DNA of 64,000 nt from a virus (IMGVR_UViG_3300020477_001008:178647-242646); one strand, 5' to 3'; counted from the stretch's first letter, positions 52,762 through 60,409 are shown. A program made the numbers and translations. Notes: a model not told the origin generated them from the sequence alone.

Positions 52762-52988
52762 TTGATTGGGATAGACATAAAAGACCACAGTATGAACCAC
52801 CAAGTTGGATTGAGTGGCAACCAACTAATCCTATGAAATATTTGTTTATGCTTTGTCTTGTTCTTTGGATACTTCCAGTTTTATTTGGATTAATTTTAAC
52901 ACCCTTAGGTGCAATAGTTAATATTTTATTTGTTGATTGGGTTATGTATAAAAGAGATACTTCTTTTTTAAACCGTGATCGTGATTAA
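52758..52988 (+). CDS. Small membrane protein (76 residues)
   Basis: A hydrophilic N-terminus rich in Trp and Pro (YEPPSWIEWQPTNP) is followed by two membrane helices (KYLFMLCLVLWILPVLFGLI and LGAIVNILFVDWVM) and an Asp/Arg tail. ATGA overlap with the previous gene. Its stop overlaps a late promoter box. Function unknown. Confidence 0.6.
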   Translation: MIDWDRHKRPQYEPPSWIEWQPTNPMKYLFMLCLVLWILPVLFGLILTPLGAIVNILFVDWVMYKRDTSFLNRDRD

Positions 52989-52991
52989 ATA
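52986..52991 (+). promoter_or_regulatory. Late promoter box, 5-nt spacing
   Basis: TAAATA, TTATT, ATG 52997. The downstream 11 bases are identical to the sufS and 14098 boxes (TAAATATTATTATG). Confidence 0.6.
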
Positions 52992-52996
52992 TTATT

Positions 52997-53542
52997 ATGC
53001 ACAAAGAATATTTTTTTCATATACCTAAACTAGATTTAAATGATGAACAAAGGTCTATATTACATAAAAAATATCTAGTTTCTAAAATTACACATAAAGG
53101 TTATAATAAAAATACGCATCAATATCTTAAAACATTTCATACTGAAATTGATGTTTTAAAAGACATTTATTCAAGTAAAATAATTAAGCAAATAGAAGAT
53201 TTATGTGAAGGATTACCTATAGATAAATTTAATAGACACACGTCATACGAATTTTTAAAAACAGAAGGTAAAGTTGAAATACATAGAGATCCTGTACGTT
53301 TAGCAGTTTTAGTTATTCCTTTGTTTAGTAAAGAAAACAATAAATTAGAATTTTGGAATGAAGAAGAAACAAAAATTGTTAATGAATTAGATTATGGTAC
53401 TAAAACCTATATAATGAGAACTCGTGTGCCTCATAGTGTATCAACTAGTAAAAAACCAAGGGTTTTTTGGCAGGGAAGTATTTTTACAAGAGATTTTGAT
53501 GAAGTGTTAAAAGATTATCGTCAAGGACGACTTTTTAAATAA
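52997..53542 (+). CDS. Putative 2OG-Fe(II) oxygenase
   Basis: 181 residues. TEGKVEIHRDPVRLAVLVIP gives an H-x-D metal pair and the following strands; KLEFWNEEET, then TYIMRTRVPHSVSTSKKPR gives a distal His and a basic 2-oxoglutarate anchor. Similar in plan to the gene at 9223. Predicted leaderless start. Substrate unknown. Confidence 0.6.
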   Translation: MHKEYFFHIPKLDLNDEQRSILHKKYLVSKITHKGYNKNTHQYLKTFHTEIDVLKDIYSSKIIKQIEDLCEGLPIDKFNRHTSYEFLKTEGKVEIHRDPVRLAVLVIPLFSKENNKLEFWNEEETKIVNELDYGTKTYIMRTRVPHSVSTSKKPRVFWQGSIFTRDFDEVLKDYRQGRLFK

Positions 53543-53545
53543 ATA
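53540..53545 (+). promoter_or_regulatory. Late promoter box, 5-nt spacing
   Basis: TAAATA, TTGTT, ATG 53551. Overlaps the stop codon of the oxygenase gene. Confidence 0.6.
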
Positions 53546-53550
53546 TTGTT

Positions 53551-53754
53551 ATGATAGAATGGATAAAAAAATTGTTCGCATCGCAGACTTACGAACTAAT
53601 TATAGAGCATTTAGGAACAGTAAAAAATTATACAGTTACTAAGGTTTATACATTAAATGATCGTACTGCTCATTTTAAAGCAATAGATGGCGAAAAATAT
53701 ACATTAAGAAGTGCTGATAAAATGAGTTGGTCTTTAAGAAAGATTACAAAATGA
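53551..53754 (+). CDS. Unknown 67-residue protein
   Basis: Begins MIEWIKKLFASQTYELII; mostly beta with basic residues. Overlaps the next gene by 4 nt (ATGA). No domain recognised. Predicted leaderless. Confidence 0.6.
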   Translation: MIEWIKKLFASQTYELIIEHLGTVKNYTVTKVYTLNDRTAHFKAIDGEKYTLRSADKMSWSLRKITK

Positions 53755-53951
53755 GTAAATTTAGAGTAATTGAAAAATCAAATAAAACGTTTATTCTTAA
53801 ACAAGAGAACGTAATTGAAGCTATTGCTAACTTTCTTGCTGATGCTGGTATGCTAGAAGAAGACGAAACTGAAGGTAAAATGACTTATAAAATGAACAAA
53901 GATGCTTCAATAACAGTTGAATTGCACTTTGCAAAAACCACTGTAAACTAA
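53751..53951 (+). CDS. Unknown 66-residue protein
   Basis: ATG 53751 (MSKFRVIEKSNKTFILKQEN) overlaps the preceding stop; an upstream in-frame ATG at 53727 is inside the previous gene. Small soluble alpha/beta protein. Function unknown. Confidence 0.6.
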   Translation: MSKFRVIEKSNKTFILKQENVIEAIANFLADAGMLEEDETEGKMTYKMNKDASITVELHFAKTTVN

Positions 53952-53960
53952 AATAAACAC

Positions 53961-53966
53961 TAAATA
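53961..53966 (+). promoter_or_regulatory. Late promoter box, 8-nt spacing
   Basis: TAAATA, CAGCTATT, ATG 53975. Confidence 0.5.
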
Positions 53967-53974
53967 CAGCTATT

Positions 53975-54475
53975 ATGCGTTATTCGGAAATAATTAATGA
54001 GTCAATGAGCTTTTCAGCAGGACATTCTGAGAAAAGAGAAGACGGAAACTACTGGATAAGCGACACAGATTCAGGTGATAGATATGCTCCAGAATTTTAT
54101 AAGAATATGGACAAGTATTCTAAAGATCTTGATTTAGAGCCACCTGAAAACCCAGATTATAAAGAAGAATTAGATTTATCATTATCAAACGCAAGTATGC
54201 GTGAAGTATTTCACGAATTAGGATATCCTACAGATTTAGAGGACAGAGCACCTTTTCCAATAGATGAATTTATTGGTAGAACTACACAATGGTTACAAAA
54301 AGCAATTGGCAAGCCATCTCCAGAGCAAAAACCAGAAATAGTTAAACAACCATATGGGGCTACAATGATTAGTGGTGGCAAACCAGAAGGATATTTTAAT
54401 AGAGTTATCAAAAGAATGAATGAGATTGCTAGAGCTGGGAAACAAAATGGTGCAACTCACGTGTGGGCAAGTTAG
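53975..54475 (+). CDS. Unknown 166-residue protein with capsid-targeting-like leader
   Basis: N-terminus MRYSEIINESMSF: the leader pattern with I-N-E before Ser. The body is acidic with Pro-rich linkers (GKPSPEQKPEIVKQPYGATM) and a C-terminal helix. No catalytic motif seen. Predicted near-leaderless late gene. Confidence 0.65.
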   Translation: MRYSEIINESMSFSAGHSEKREDGNYWISDTDSGDRYAPEFYKNMDKYSKDLDLEPPENPDYKEELDLSLSNASMREVFHELGYPTDLEDRAPFPIDEFIGRTTQWLQKAIGKPSPEQKPEIVKQPYGATMISGGKPEGYFNRVIKRMNEIARAGKQNGATHVWAS

Positions 54476-54476
54476 G

Positions 54477-54482
54477 TAAATA
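54477..54482 (+). promoter_or_regulatory. Late promoter box, 5-nt spacing
   Basis: TAAATA, TTACT, ATG 54488, directly after the preceding stop codon. Confidence 0.6.
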
Positions 54483-54487
54483 TTACT

Positions 54488-56500
54488 ATGAGACTTACAA
54501 AACTTTTTGAAGCATTAGATAAACAAGCTAAAAAGCCAAATCCAATGGCTAAAGCATTATCAGATCCTAAATTTAAGCCAAAAACAGAAACAGATAAAAA
54601 GAAAGAAGCTAAAAAAGGTTATCAAAAGCATAAAGGTAAGATAGATGAAGCAGGCTACGAAGGACAAGTAGAGCCAACACACCACGATTTTAAAAATGTA
54701 AATTTAGATTCAATTAAAAAAATTATAGCTGATAGAGATTTATCAGCAGATGCTGAAGAAGTAGATGGTGCTATTAGAGTACACACATATGATACTGATA
54801 GAAAATCAGTAGCAAAATCATTAGGAATCAATGAAGAACTTTATATTAATGGTATGAAAGATGTTGAAGATGTTATTAATATGATTAAAGACACACTTGA
54901 TGATGGTCAAATTGATAGTGCTAAAGATTATTTAGAACAGTTTAAAGAATATCTACACTCAAAAGGAATTACAGATTCAGTTGATCCTATTAGACACGAT
55001 CAAGATGCTAAAGAAGAACTTGCAAAAGAAATTTATGCTAACAATGAATATTACCAAAGTGAGTATGAAGATTGGGAAGCATTTATGAATTCAGATGATT
55101 TTGAAGAAGAAAATATGAGACTATGGAGTAAGTTTGGTGAATCAAAAATTAAACCATATGTGTCTATGTATAATGATAAAGACACAGGTAAGATGACGTA
55201 TGACGTATTAGATAGCGATGGAAAATCAGCATTTAAAACTAAAGACAAGAAAGCGGCTATGGGTTTCTTTAATAAAAACTTTGATGCTTTAAGAAAAGGT
55301 TTTGATTCATTAAAAGATGAAAATGTTTCAGCTATAGCTAAAGCAATAAATTCAGCTTATGATCCAACTTTTGGAGATACTGATAATAGATTTATGAAAA
55401 CTGTAAAAAAATTAAATCCTTTTAAAAGTGATGAATATAAAAAATTGCAAATGGCAAAACAAGCTGAAAGAGATAATCCAAATTGGAAAGGTGAGCCTGG
55501 CGACCAAGCTGGTGAAACTTTACCAAATGGAAGAAGAGCATATTACAGAAATGTAAATGGACAGAAGCAAAGAGTAGATATTTACAAAGACATATATCCA
55601 AGTGAAGCAGTTGCAGAATTTGATGGTCCAGATGAAACTAAAGATAATGCAGACTTTACAGATAAAGAAATTAAAATGGCGTTTGGTGTTTTAAATGATC
55701 CAAGATTTAAAGGTGGTAATTACAGTGGTGCTGTTAATGTTATTAATAAAATTGCACCAGGTTTAGCAGATCACCCATCAGTAGCAAATGCTTTAAAAAG
55801 AACAAATGAAAATTTAACTGAAGATCAAATGACAGATGAAGTTAAAGCAATATTAGACAAACACGGTATTAAAAGTACAGACGATATTGAATATGGTGGA
55901 GAAGCTTTTAGTGATTTATTTGATTATTTCTCAAGTGATCCTGATGAAATGCCATATGGTGTTCAAAAAGCAAGAACAGGAATGCCAGATGAATGGATTG
56001 CAAATAGAATTTTAGATTTAGGTTTACTTAAAGAAGTAGAGCCACAAATGAATCCAGAACCTAATAGACCACAACCTACTACTCCACAAAGAGGACCAGA
56101 TGATACAAGATTAAAAACAAATGTTTCTTTACAACAAATTGCTAACTTATTTCCTGGAATAGAAGATAAGCAAACATTTTTACAATCATTGTTAAGATTA
56201 AAGCAAGGGCAAAAAATTTCAATGCAACACGCATATACTTTAGCTAATGCATTTAAAGAATTAATTTCAAAAGATCCACAAGACACACAAAGAGCAATGA
56301 TACAATTAAAAAAAATCGGAGCTCAAGAGTCAATAAACGAAACTAAAGAAGATGATGCACCTGGTTATCCACACCAATATAAAACTATGAATCAAGGTAA
56401 GACGCCAGAAGAAGCATTACAAGATGAAAGAATTGAAGATAGTAAAGAATTAGAACGAATTCAAATGTTAGCAGGGTTATTTCATAGCGAGAAGGAATAA
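54488..56500 (+). CDS. Large multidomain protein with capsid-targeting-like leader
   Basis: 670 residues. N-terminus MRLTKLFEALDKQ has the leader pattern with L-F-E before Ala. Lys-rich region follows (KPKTETDKKKEAKKGYQKHK), then several charged alpha-helical segments, among them a metal-free 'DRDLSADAEEVDGAIRV' stretch and a Pro-rich region (MNPEPNRPQPTTPQRGPDD). No catalytic motif recognised. Size and position suggest a major internal or scaffold-associated protein (inference). Confidence 0.7.
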   Translation: MRLTKLFEALDKQAKKPNPMAKALSDPKFKPKTETDKKKEAKKGYQKHKGKIDEAGYEGQVEPTHHDFKNVNLDSIKKIIADRDLSADAEEVDGAIRVHTYDTDRKSVAKSLGINEELYINGMKDVEDVINMIKDTLDDGQIDSAKDYLEQFKEYLHSKGITDSVDPIRHDQDAKEELAKEIYANNEYYQSEYEDWEAFMNSDDFEEENMRLWSKFGESKIKPYVSMYNDKDTGKMTYDVLDSDGKSAFKTKDKKAAMGFFNKNFDALRKGFDSLKDENVSAIAKAINSAYDPTFGDTDNRFMKTVKKLNPFKSDEYKKLQMAKQAERDNPNWKGEPGDQAGETLPNGRRAYYRNVNGQKQRVDIYKDIYPSEAVAEFDGPDETKDNADFTDKEIKMAFGVLNDPRFKGGNYSGAVNVINKIAPGLADHPSVANALKRTNENLTEDQMTDEVKAILDKHGIKSTDDIEYGGEAFSDLFDYFSSDPDEMPYGVQKARTGMPDEWIANRILDLGLLKEVEPQMNPEPNRPQPTTPQRGPDDTRLKTNVSLQQIANLFPGIEDKQTFLQSLLRLKQGQKISMQHAYTLANAFKELISKDPQDTQRAMIQLKKIGAQESINETKEDDAPGYPHQYKTMNQGKTPEEALQDERIEDSKELERIQMLAGLFHSEKE

Positions 56501-56503
56501 GCT

Positions 56504-57142
56504 ATGGACCTTGAATATCTAAAAAAATTAGCAGGGATAGGTGAGCAGAATCAAATGAAAAGTTTGGCTCAAGAAATGGCCGAACGTAGAAGAGACATTA
56601 TGAAAAATGTAATGAAAGAACAAAAAGAAGAACAATTGGAATTACAAGCACTTCCTTACAAAATTACAGATTTAGCACCAGTACTATCAAAAGAAAATGT
56701 TGATTATCATTATGATATATTAAGTAGAGGATACGTAAACAGATATAATAATAATGAAGGCGATTCAGACTTTAATTATGGTGGTGCAAAACTACACAAT
56801 TTATGGTGGCAACAATTTAAACCAGCAAAAGAAACATCAAATTACAGCGGTCCTATAAAGCAAACTATAGATGCTAATTATGGTGATTTAAAAGGTTTAG
56901 AAGAAAAATTAGTTGAAGCCGCAATGACTATACAAGGATCAGGATGGGTTTATCTAACTAAAACTGGAACAATTAAAACAACACCAAATCAAAGTTACAA
57001 ACCAGATGTGTTTATGCCTATAGATATGTGGGAACACAGCTTCACGGACTATGTACCAGCCAAAGACGCAAAGGTTAAATACATTAAAGCAGTTCTTAAA
57101 TTAATAGATTGGAATGCGATTAATAGAAGGTTAGAAGGATGA
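56504..57142 (+). CDS. Unknown 212-residue protein
   Basis: N-terminus MDLEYLKKLAGIGEQNQMKS; I-G-E before Gln would be a prohead-protease-type site. Mixed alpha/beta body with SRGYVNRYNNNEGDSDFNYG and a Trp-rich centre (LWWQQFKPAKETSNY). No family recognised. Four nt after the previous gene; overlaps the next by 4 nt. Confidence 0.65.
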   Translation: MDLEYLKKLAGIGEQNQMKSLAQEMAERRRDIMKNVMKEQKEEQLELQALPYKITDLAPVLSKENVDYHYDILSRGYVNRYNNNEGDSDFNYGGAKLHNLWWQQFKPAKETSNYSGPIKQTIDANYGDLKGLEEKLVEAAMTIQGSGWVYLTKTGTIKTTPNQSYKPDVFMPIDMWEHSFTDYVPAKDAKVKYIKAVLKLIDWNAINRRLEG

Positions 57143-57957
57143 ATTTAAAAGATTTTACTAAAGAAGATATTACACCTGCAGATTTAAAAAGGCTAGGTGC
57201 TTCTGAGCCTCAAATTTATATGCACAAAGATGGCAAAACAATAATGGTGCCTAAATCTAAAGAACAAGAATATGCAAAACAAGGTTATCAAAAGTCTTCA
57301 TTAAGAGCTGAAACAAAAGTAAATGAAAGAATGCCTGCGTCAGTTATCAAGCATAAAGAAAGATTAGCACATATGACGGATCAAGAACTTGCTGATAGAC
57401 ACGGTGATACTGATGAAGAAAGATTAAGACAAATGGCTTGGAGACACGGCTATGGTAAAATGAGTTCACATTATGTTGACAGAATTCGTAGAGCTAAAGA
57501 AAAAGTTGAAGGCTTACAAGAAGACTATGCAAAAATGACAAAAGATTTAATTATTAAATTAGTTAAAAAAGGTAAAACAGATGATGAAATTCAACAAGCA
57601 ACAGGGGAAACTGGTTTGCGAATTAGACTTATTAGAAAAAGTGTCGACTACGATAAAAAAGAAGAAGCAATTAAAATAGCAGAAGAAAACGCAAGAAGAG
57701 ATTTTATGAAAAAAGCGGCCGCTGGAATGGGTGCAGTAGCATTGGGAACAATGGCACCATCAGTAGCTTGGCCAGATGAACCACCTGAAAATTTTGATTT
57801 TATGGATCAGTTCTTTAGTGATAAAATTTTAAATGATCCAAAATATAAAGAGTTTAAATTAAAAGGAAATGATTTTTTAAATATGATGAAAGATTTAGAA
57901 AAGAAATGGGAAAAAGATAAACAAAAAAATAAAGATGATGGTTCAGTAGAGGTATAA
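57139..57957 (+). CDS. Unknown protein with internal Tat-signal-like segment
   Basis: 272 residues. Leader MNLKDFTKEDITPADLKRLG. A helical region ~65-125 contains MTDQELADRHGDTDEERLRQ. Residues ~184-213 read NARRDFMKKAAAGMGAVALG followed by TMAPSVAWPDE: twin Arg (R186, R187), the F-x-K continuation and a hydrophobic stretch with an A-x-A-like end, that is, a twin-arginine (Tat) signal in an internal position. The mature-like tail is acidic then Lys-rich. Internal placement is odd; processing or internal initiation could expose it. Confidence 0.6.
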   Translation: MNLKDFTKEDITPADLKRLGASEPQIYMHKDGKTIMVPKSKEQEYAKQGYQKSSLRAETKVNERMPASVIKHKERLAHMTDQELADRHGDTDEERLRQMAWRHGYGKMSSHYVDRIRRAKEKVEGLQEDYAKMTKDLIIKLVKKGKTDDEIQQATGETGLRIRLIRKSVDYDKKEEAIKIAEENARRDFMKKAAAGMGAVALGTMAPSVAWPDEPPENFDFMDQFFSDKILNDPKYKEFKLKGNDFLNMMKDLEKKWEKDKQKNKDDGSVEV

Positions 57958-57958
57958 T

Positions 57959-58210
57959 ATGTTAATATCAGAAATTTGCAATAAAAAATTAAAAGAAGAT
58001 GCCACAGCAGGAGCAACTACTTCAGGTGTAGTAGCTTCAGTTAATATGCCGATGTTTACAGGTAAAAGAGGTGGCGATCATTATGCAACAGCCAGAAAGG
58101 CTATTGATCCAATGGGTAAAATCTTTAAGAAAAAGAATTTAAGAAAAGCACCACACAAATTAAAAGATAGTGTTGACAAATTAGTATATACAAAGGAAAT
58201 CACTAAATAA
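57959..58210 (+). CDS. Small basic protein with leader motif (83 residues)
   Basis: N-terminus MLISEICNKKLKEDATAGAT, a leader-like opening with L-K-E before Asp. The body has GKRGGDHYATARKAIDPMGK and a basic C-terminus. No domain recognised. Confidence 0.6.
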   Translation: MLISEICNKKLKEDATAGATTSGVVASVNMPMFTGKRGGDHYATARKAIDPMGKIFKKKNLRKAPHKLKDSVDKLVYTKEITK

Positions 58211-58239
58211 CAAAGCAGAGATAGGTGAGCGGAATTATT

Positions 58240-58725
58240 ATGAAAAACAATATAAGAAAATGGAAACAATTAATTGAAAGCTGTGGTGAAATAAACCACA
58301 CTGATTCTGGCGAACACGACCACGAAGCTTCAATGGCACGTGGACAATTATATCATATAGCCAAAGATGCAATTAACTTAATCAAATTTATTGAAAAAGG
58401 TGAAAACCTAGAAGGTTGGGTTGCATCTAAAATTACTAAAGCAAAAGAAAATATATCAGTAGTTGCAGACTATATTGAGTCAGAAAAAACTGTTAACAAT
58501 AACGATTCACCTGAAGAATATACAAAAGTACCTGAAGAAATGCCTACAGAAGAAGATAGCAAATATACAAGTATGAACAAATACGGTATCTATACTACAA
58601 AAAGTAAAGATGGTGATTTTCAAGTTTGGCAACACGACAAACATTTAGGCTCTTTTAAAACTATTCAAGATGTAGATAAGTTCTTAACTACACATCTAAA
58701 CAAAGAATCCGTTGACAATCAATAA
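58240..58725 (+). CDS. Unknown 161-residue protein with leader motif
   Basis: ATG 58240 (MKNNIRKWKQLIESCGEI) fits an AGGTGAG site at 58221-58227; a GTG at 58225 is the alternative. L-I-E before Ser is a prohead-protease-type site. The body has EHDHEASMARGQLYHIAKDA, a helical pattern seen in some phage internal proteins, and a C-terminal beta segment YGIYTTKSKDGDFQVWQHDK. Last of the leader-bearing set. Confidence 0.65.
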   Translation: MKNNIRKWKQLIESCGEINHTDSGEHDHEASMARGQLYHIAKDAINLIKFIEKGENLEGWVASKITKAKENISVVADYIESEKTVNNNDSPEEYTKVPEEMPTEEDSKYTSMNKYGIYTTKSKDGDFQVWQHDKHLGSFKTIQDVDKFLTTHLNKESVDNQ

Positions 58726-58740
58726 TTAATATTGTATTCT
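58712..58740 (+). promoter_or_regulatory. Promoter for tRNA-Thr and tRNA-Asn
   Basis: TTGACA (58712-58717), 17 nt, TATTCT (58735-58740). Start expected near 58747, 4 nt before tRNA-Thr. It probably also serves ferredoxin. Confidence 0.7.
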
Positions 58741-58750
58741 ATTAACTTAT

Positions 58751-58826
58751 GCCGCTTTAGCTCAGTTGGTAGAGCAACTGATTTGTAATCAGTAGGTCCG
58801 CGGTTCGAGTCCGTGAAGCGGCACCA
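58751..58826 (+). tRNA. tRNA-Thr (anticodon UGU)
   Basis: GCCGCTT pairs with AAGCGGC, discriminator A, encoded CCA. Anticodon loop TTTGTAA in stem ACTGA/TCAGT gives TGT (reads ACA, the dominant Thr codon here). Confidence 0.95.
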
Positions 58827-58837
58827 GGCTACCACAT

Positions 58838-58913
58838 TCCTCGGTAGCTCAGTTGGTAGAGCAGTTGACTGTTAATCAATTGGTCGCAGGTTCGAGTCCT
58901 GCCCGAGGAGCCA
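58838..58913 (+). tRNA. tRNA-Asn (anticodon GUU)
   Basis: TCCTCGG pairs with CCGAGGA, discriminator G, encoded CCA. The anticodon loop CTGTTAA gives GTT (Asn). T arm CAGGTTCGAGTCCTG. 11 nt after tRNA-Thr. Confidence 0.95.
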
Positions 58914-58926
58914 AAAAGGATTAACA

Positions 58927-59232
58927 ATGACACTGACTATTAATGTTATAGATAGAGACGGAAATAATCATAAAATTGAAACATTTGAAGGCCAATCTAT
59001 AGCTCAAGCAATTGTTCAACATATAAAACCAAGTGAATTTATGATATGTGGAGGTTGTTGTGCTTGTGGTACGTGTGCTGTTGATATTGATAAAAAAGGC
59101 GAACTACCTGAAATGGATGTTGATGAAGATGCATTATTAGATACAGTAGATGATAGAAATCCTAATAGTAGATTAAGTTGCCAAGTACCAATGACTAAAG
59201 AGCTTGATGGAGTTACAGTAAAGATAATATGA
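58927..59232 (+). CDS. [2Fe-2S] ferredoxin, adrenodoxin/ISC type
   Basis: 101 residues. Cluster ligands C41, C47, C50 and C85 in the spacing C-x5-C-x2-C-x34-C, with two extra cysteines (C44, C45) in the loop (CGGCCACGTC). The acidic helix (EMDVDEDALLDTVDDR) that docks reductases and partners is present. Such ferredoxins pass electrons to Fe-S assembly and P450- or radical-SAM-type enzymes. With the reductase at 37097 it forms a plausible phage electron chain for the radical SAM set (inference). Overlaps the next gene by 4 nt. Confidence 0.92.
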   Translation: MTLTINVIDRDGNNHKIETFEGQSIAQAIVQHIKPSEFMICGGCCACGTCAVDIDKKGELPEMDVDEDALLDTVDDRNPNSRLSCQVPMTKELDGVTVKII

Positions 59233-59969
59233 TAAAATCATTTACGGTATTTGCACCACAACGTTCCGGAACCAATTACACAGAACATCTTATAACTCAA
59301 AATTTTAAAAATATACATTGTCATTTACCTATGAATGAGTATGCGTGGAAGCACGAACCTAGTGCAAAAAGAATTTATGGAAATTATAAAGAGCATAGAA
59401 AAGAATTAAGACAACATTTACATTTACTTGTAACAAAATATGTTTATAAATGGATTGAAAGTATACAACGGAATGCAGTTGATATTGTTATAAGAAGACC
59501 TGAACTATTAGATATTTCATATTGTAGTTCACACGAAAAATTAAAAACAGAAAACAATATGCAAGTACCAATATCTTGGGTAGTTGGTGAAATAAATTTA
59601 ATTGAACTTGTAAAATTATGGAATGAATTTTATAATAATTGGTTAGAAATGGGACCAAAGTTTAAGCATTGGGGAATAGTAAAGTATGAAAGTCTATTAG
59701 TAAGAGAGTTAAGGCAAAATTTTTTACAAGCTATGCAAAAAACTTATGGATTAGAAAAAGTTAACTTAACTGGCTGGAATTTACCAGTAGCAGTACCAAT
59801 GTCTCCAAGATGGAATAAATCTTTAGCAATAGTTAAGAGCAGAGATTATTCAGATTTAAGTAGATGTTATAAATTAACACAAAATCAAATAGATATTATA
59901 GATACGTTAGTAGACAAAGATTTGCTAGACAAATTAGGATACCCTACAGAAAAACCTATATCCAATTGA
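59229..59969 (+). CDS. Sulfotransferase-like protein
   Basis: 246 residues. FAPQRSGTNYTEHLI near the N-terminus matches the PAPS-binding loop of sulfotransferases (P-x-R-S-G-T). A conserved KYESLL segment, as in the 3'-phosphate-binding part of such enzymes, follows near residue 155. Could be a sulfotransferase of glycans or proteins, or a related P-loop phosphotransferase. Coupled to ferredoxin by ATGA. The downstream promoter overlaps its stop. Confidence 0.65.
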   Translation: MIKSFTVFAPQRSGTNYTEHLITQNFKNIHCHLPMNEYAWKHEPSAKRIYGNYKEHRKELRQHLHLLVTKYVYKWIESIQRNAVDIVIRRPELLDISYCSSHEKLKTENNMQVPISWVVGEINLIELVKLWNEFYNNWLEMGPKFKHWGIVKYESLLVRELRQNFLQAMQKTYGLEKVNLTGWNLPVAVPMSPRWNKSLAIVKSRDYSDLSRCYKLTQNQIDIIDTLVDKDLLDKLGYPTEKPISN

Positions 59970-59994
59970 CACATTATACTTTATAGTATATAAT
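59966..59994 (+). promoter_or_regulatory. Consensus promoter giving a predicted leaderless mRNA
   Basis: Perfect TTGACA (59966-59971), 17 nt, perfect TATAAT (59989-59994), then exactly 6 nt to ATG 60001. The strongest evidence for the leaderless pattern in this window. Probably also transcribes tRNA-Ala. Confidence 0.8.
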
Positions 59995-60000
59995 CTTAAT

Positions 60001-60231
60001 ATGACAGAATTTACTAATGGAATATTTAAAGTAGTTGCCGGTACTAGTATAGGCCGTGCGTTAATTTATACACTTGGTCATATTATAATTGCAATGACAG
60101 TTGTAAGTTTAGTTACGGGTGCTAGTTTATGGGAAGCGGGGTTAGTTGCTTTAATAGAGCCTACTATAAATGGTTGTTGGTATTATTGTCTTGATAAATT
60201 ATGTACAAAGTACATAAGACAAAGTACATAA
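60001..60231 (+). CDS. DUF2061-like small membrane protein
   Basis: 76 residues with two membrane helices; KVVAGTSIGRALIYTLGHII and LVALIEPTINGCWYYCLDKL match the DUF2061 layout (two hairpin helices with a conserved E near the second). Function of the family is unknown. It starts at the predicted +1 of a consensus promoter. Confidence 0.7.
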   Translation: MTEFTNGIFKVVAGTSIGRALIYTLGHIIIAMTVVSLVTGASLWEAGLVALIEPTINGCWYYCLDKLCTKYIRQST

Positions 60232-60240
60232 GATCTTAAT

Positions 60241-60316
60241 GGGGGATTAGCTCATCTGGGAGAGCGCCTGATTTGCATTCAGGAGGTGGCTGGTTCGAGT
60301 CCAGTATCCTCCACCA
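60241..60316 (+). tRNA. tRNA-Ala (anticodon UGC)
   Basis: GGGGGAT pairs with ATCCTCC (one G-U), discriminator A, encoded CCA. Anticodon loop TTTGCAT in stem CCTGA/TCAGG gives TGC. 9 nt after the DUF2061 gene, so probably the same transcript. Confidence 0.95.
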
Positions 60317-60365
60317 AATTCATTAATAATTATAATAGCATATTTTAAATCATTAACTCATCATT

Positions 60366-60371
60366 TAAATA
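60366..60371 (+). promoter_or_regulatory. Late promoter box for the secreted-protein operon
   Basis: TTTAAATA, ending at 60371, ~38 nt before ATG 60410. The leader ends in GAGAGAG, a Shine-Dalgarno-like element, so this gene uses a conventional leader. Confidence 0.4.
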
Positions 60372-60409
60372 CAGTTATACGGTATAGGAATAACTAAAAA
60401 GAGAGAGCG

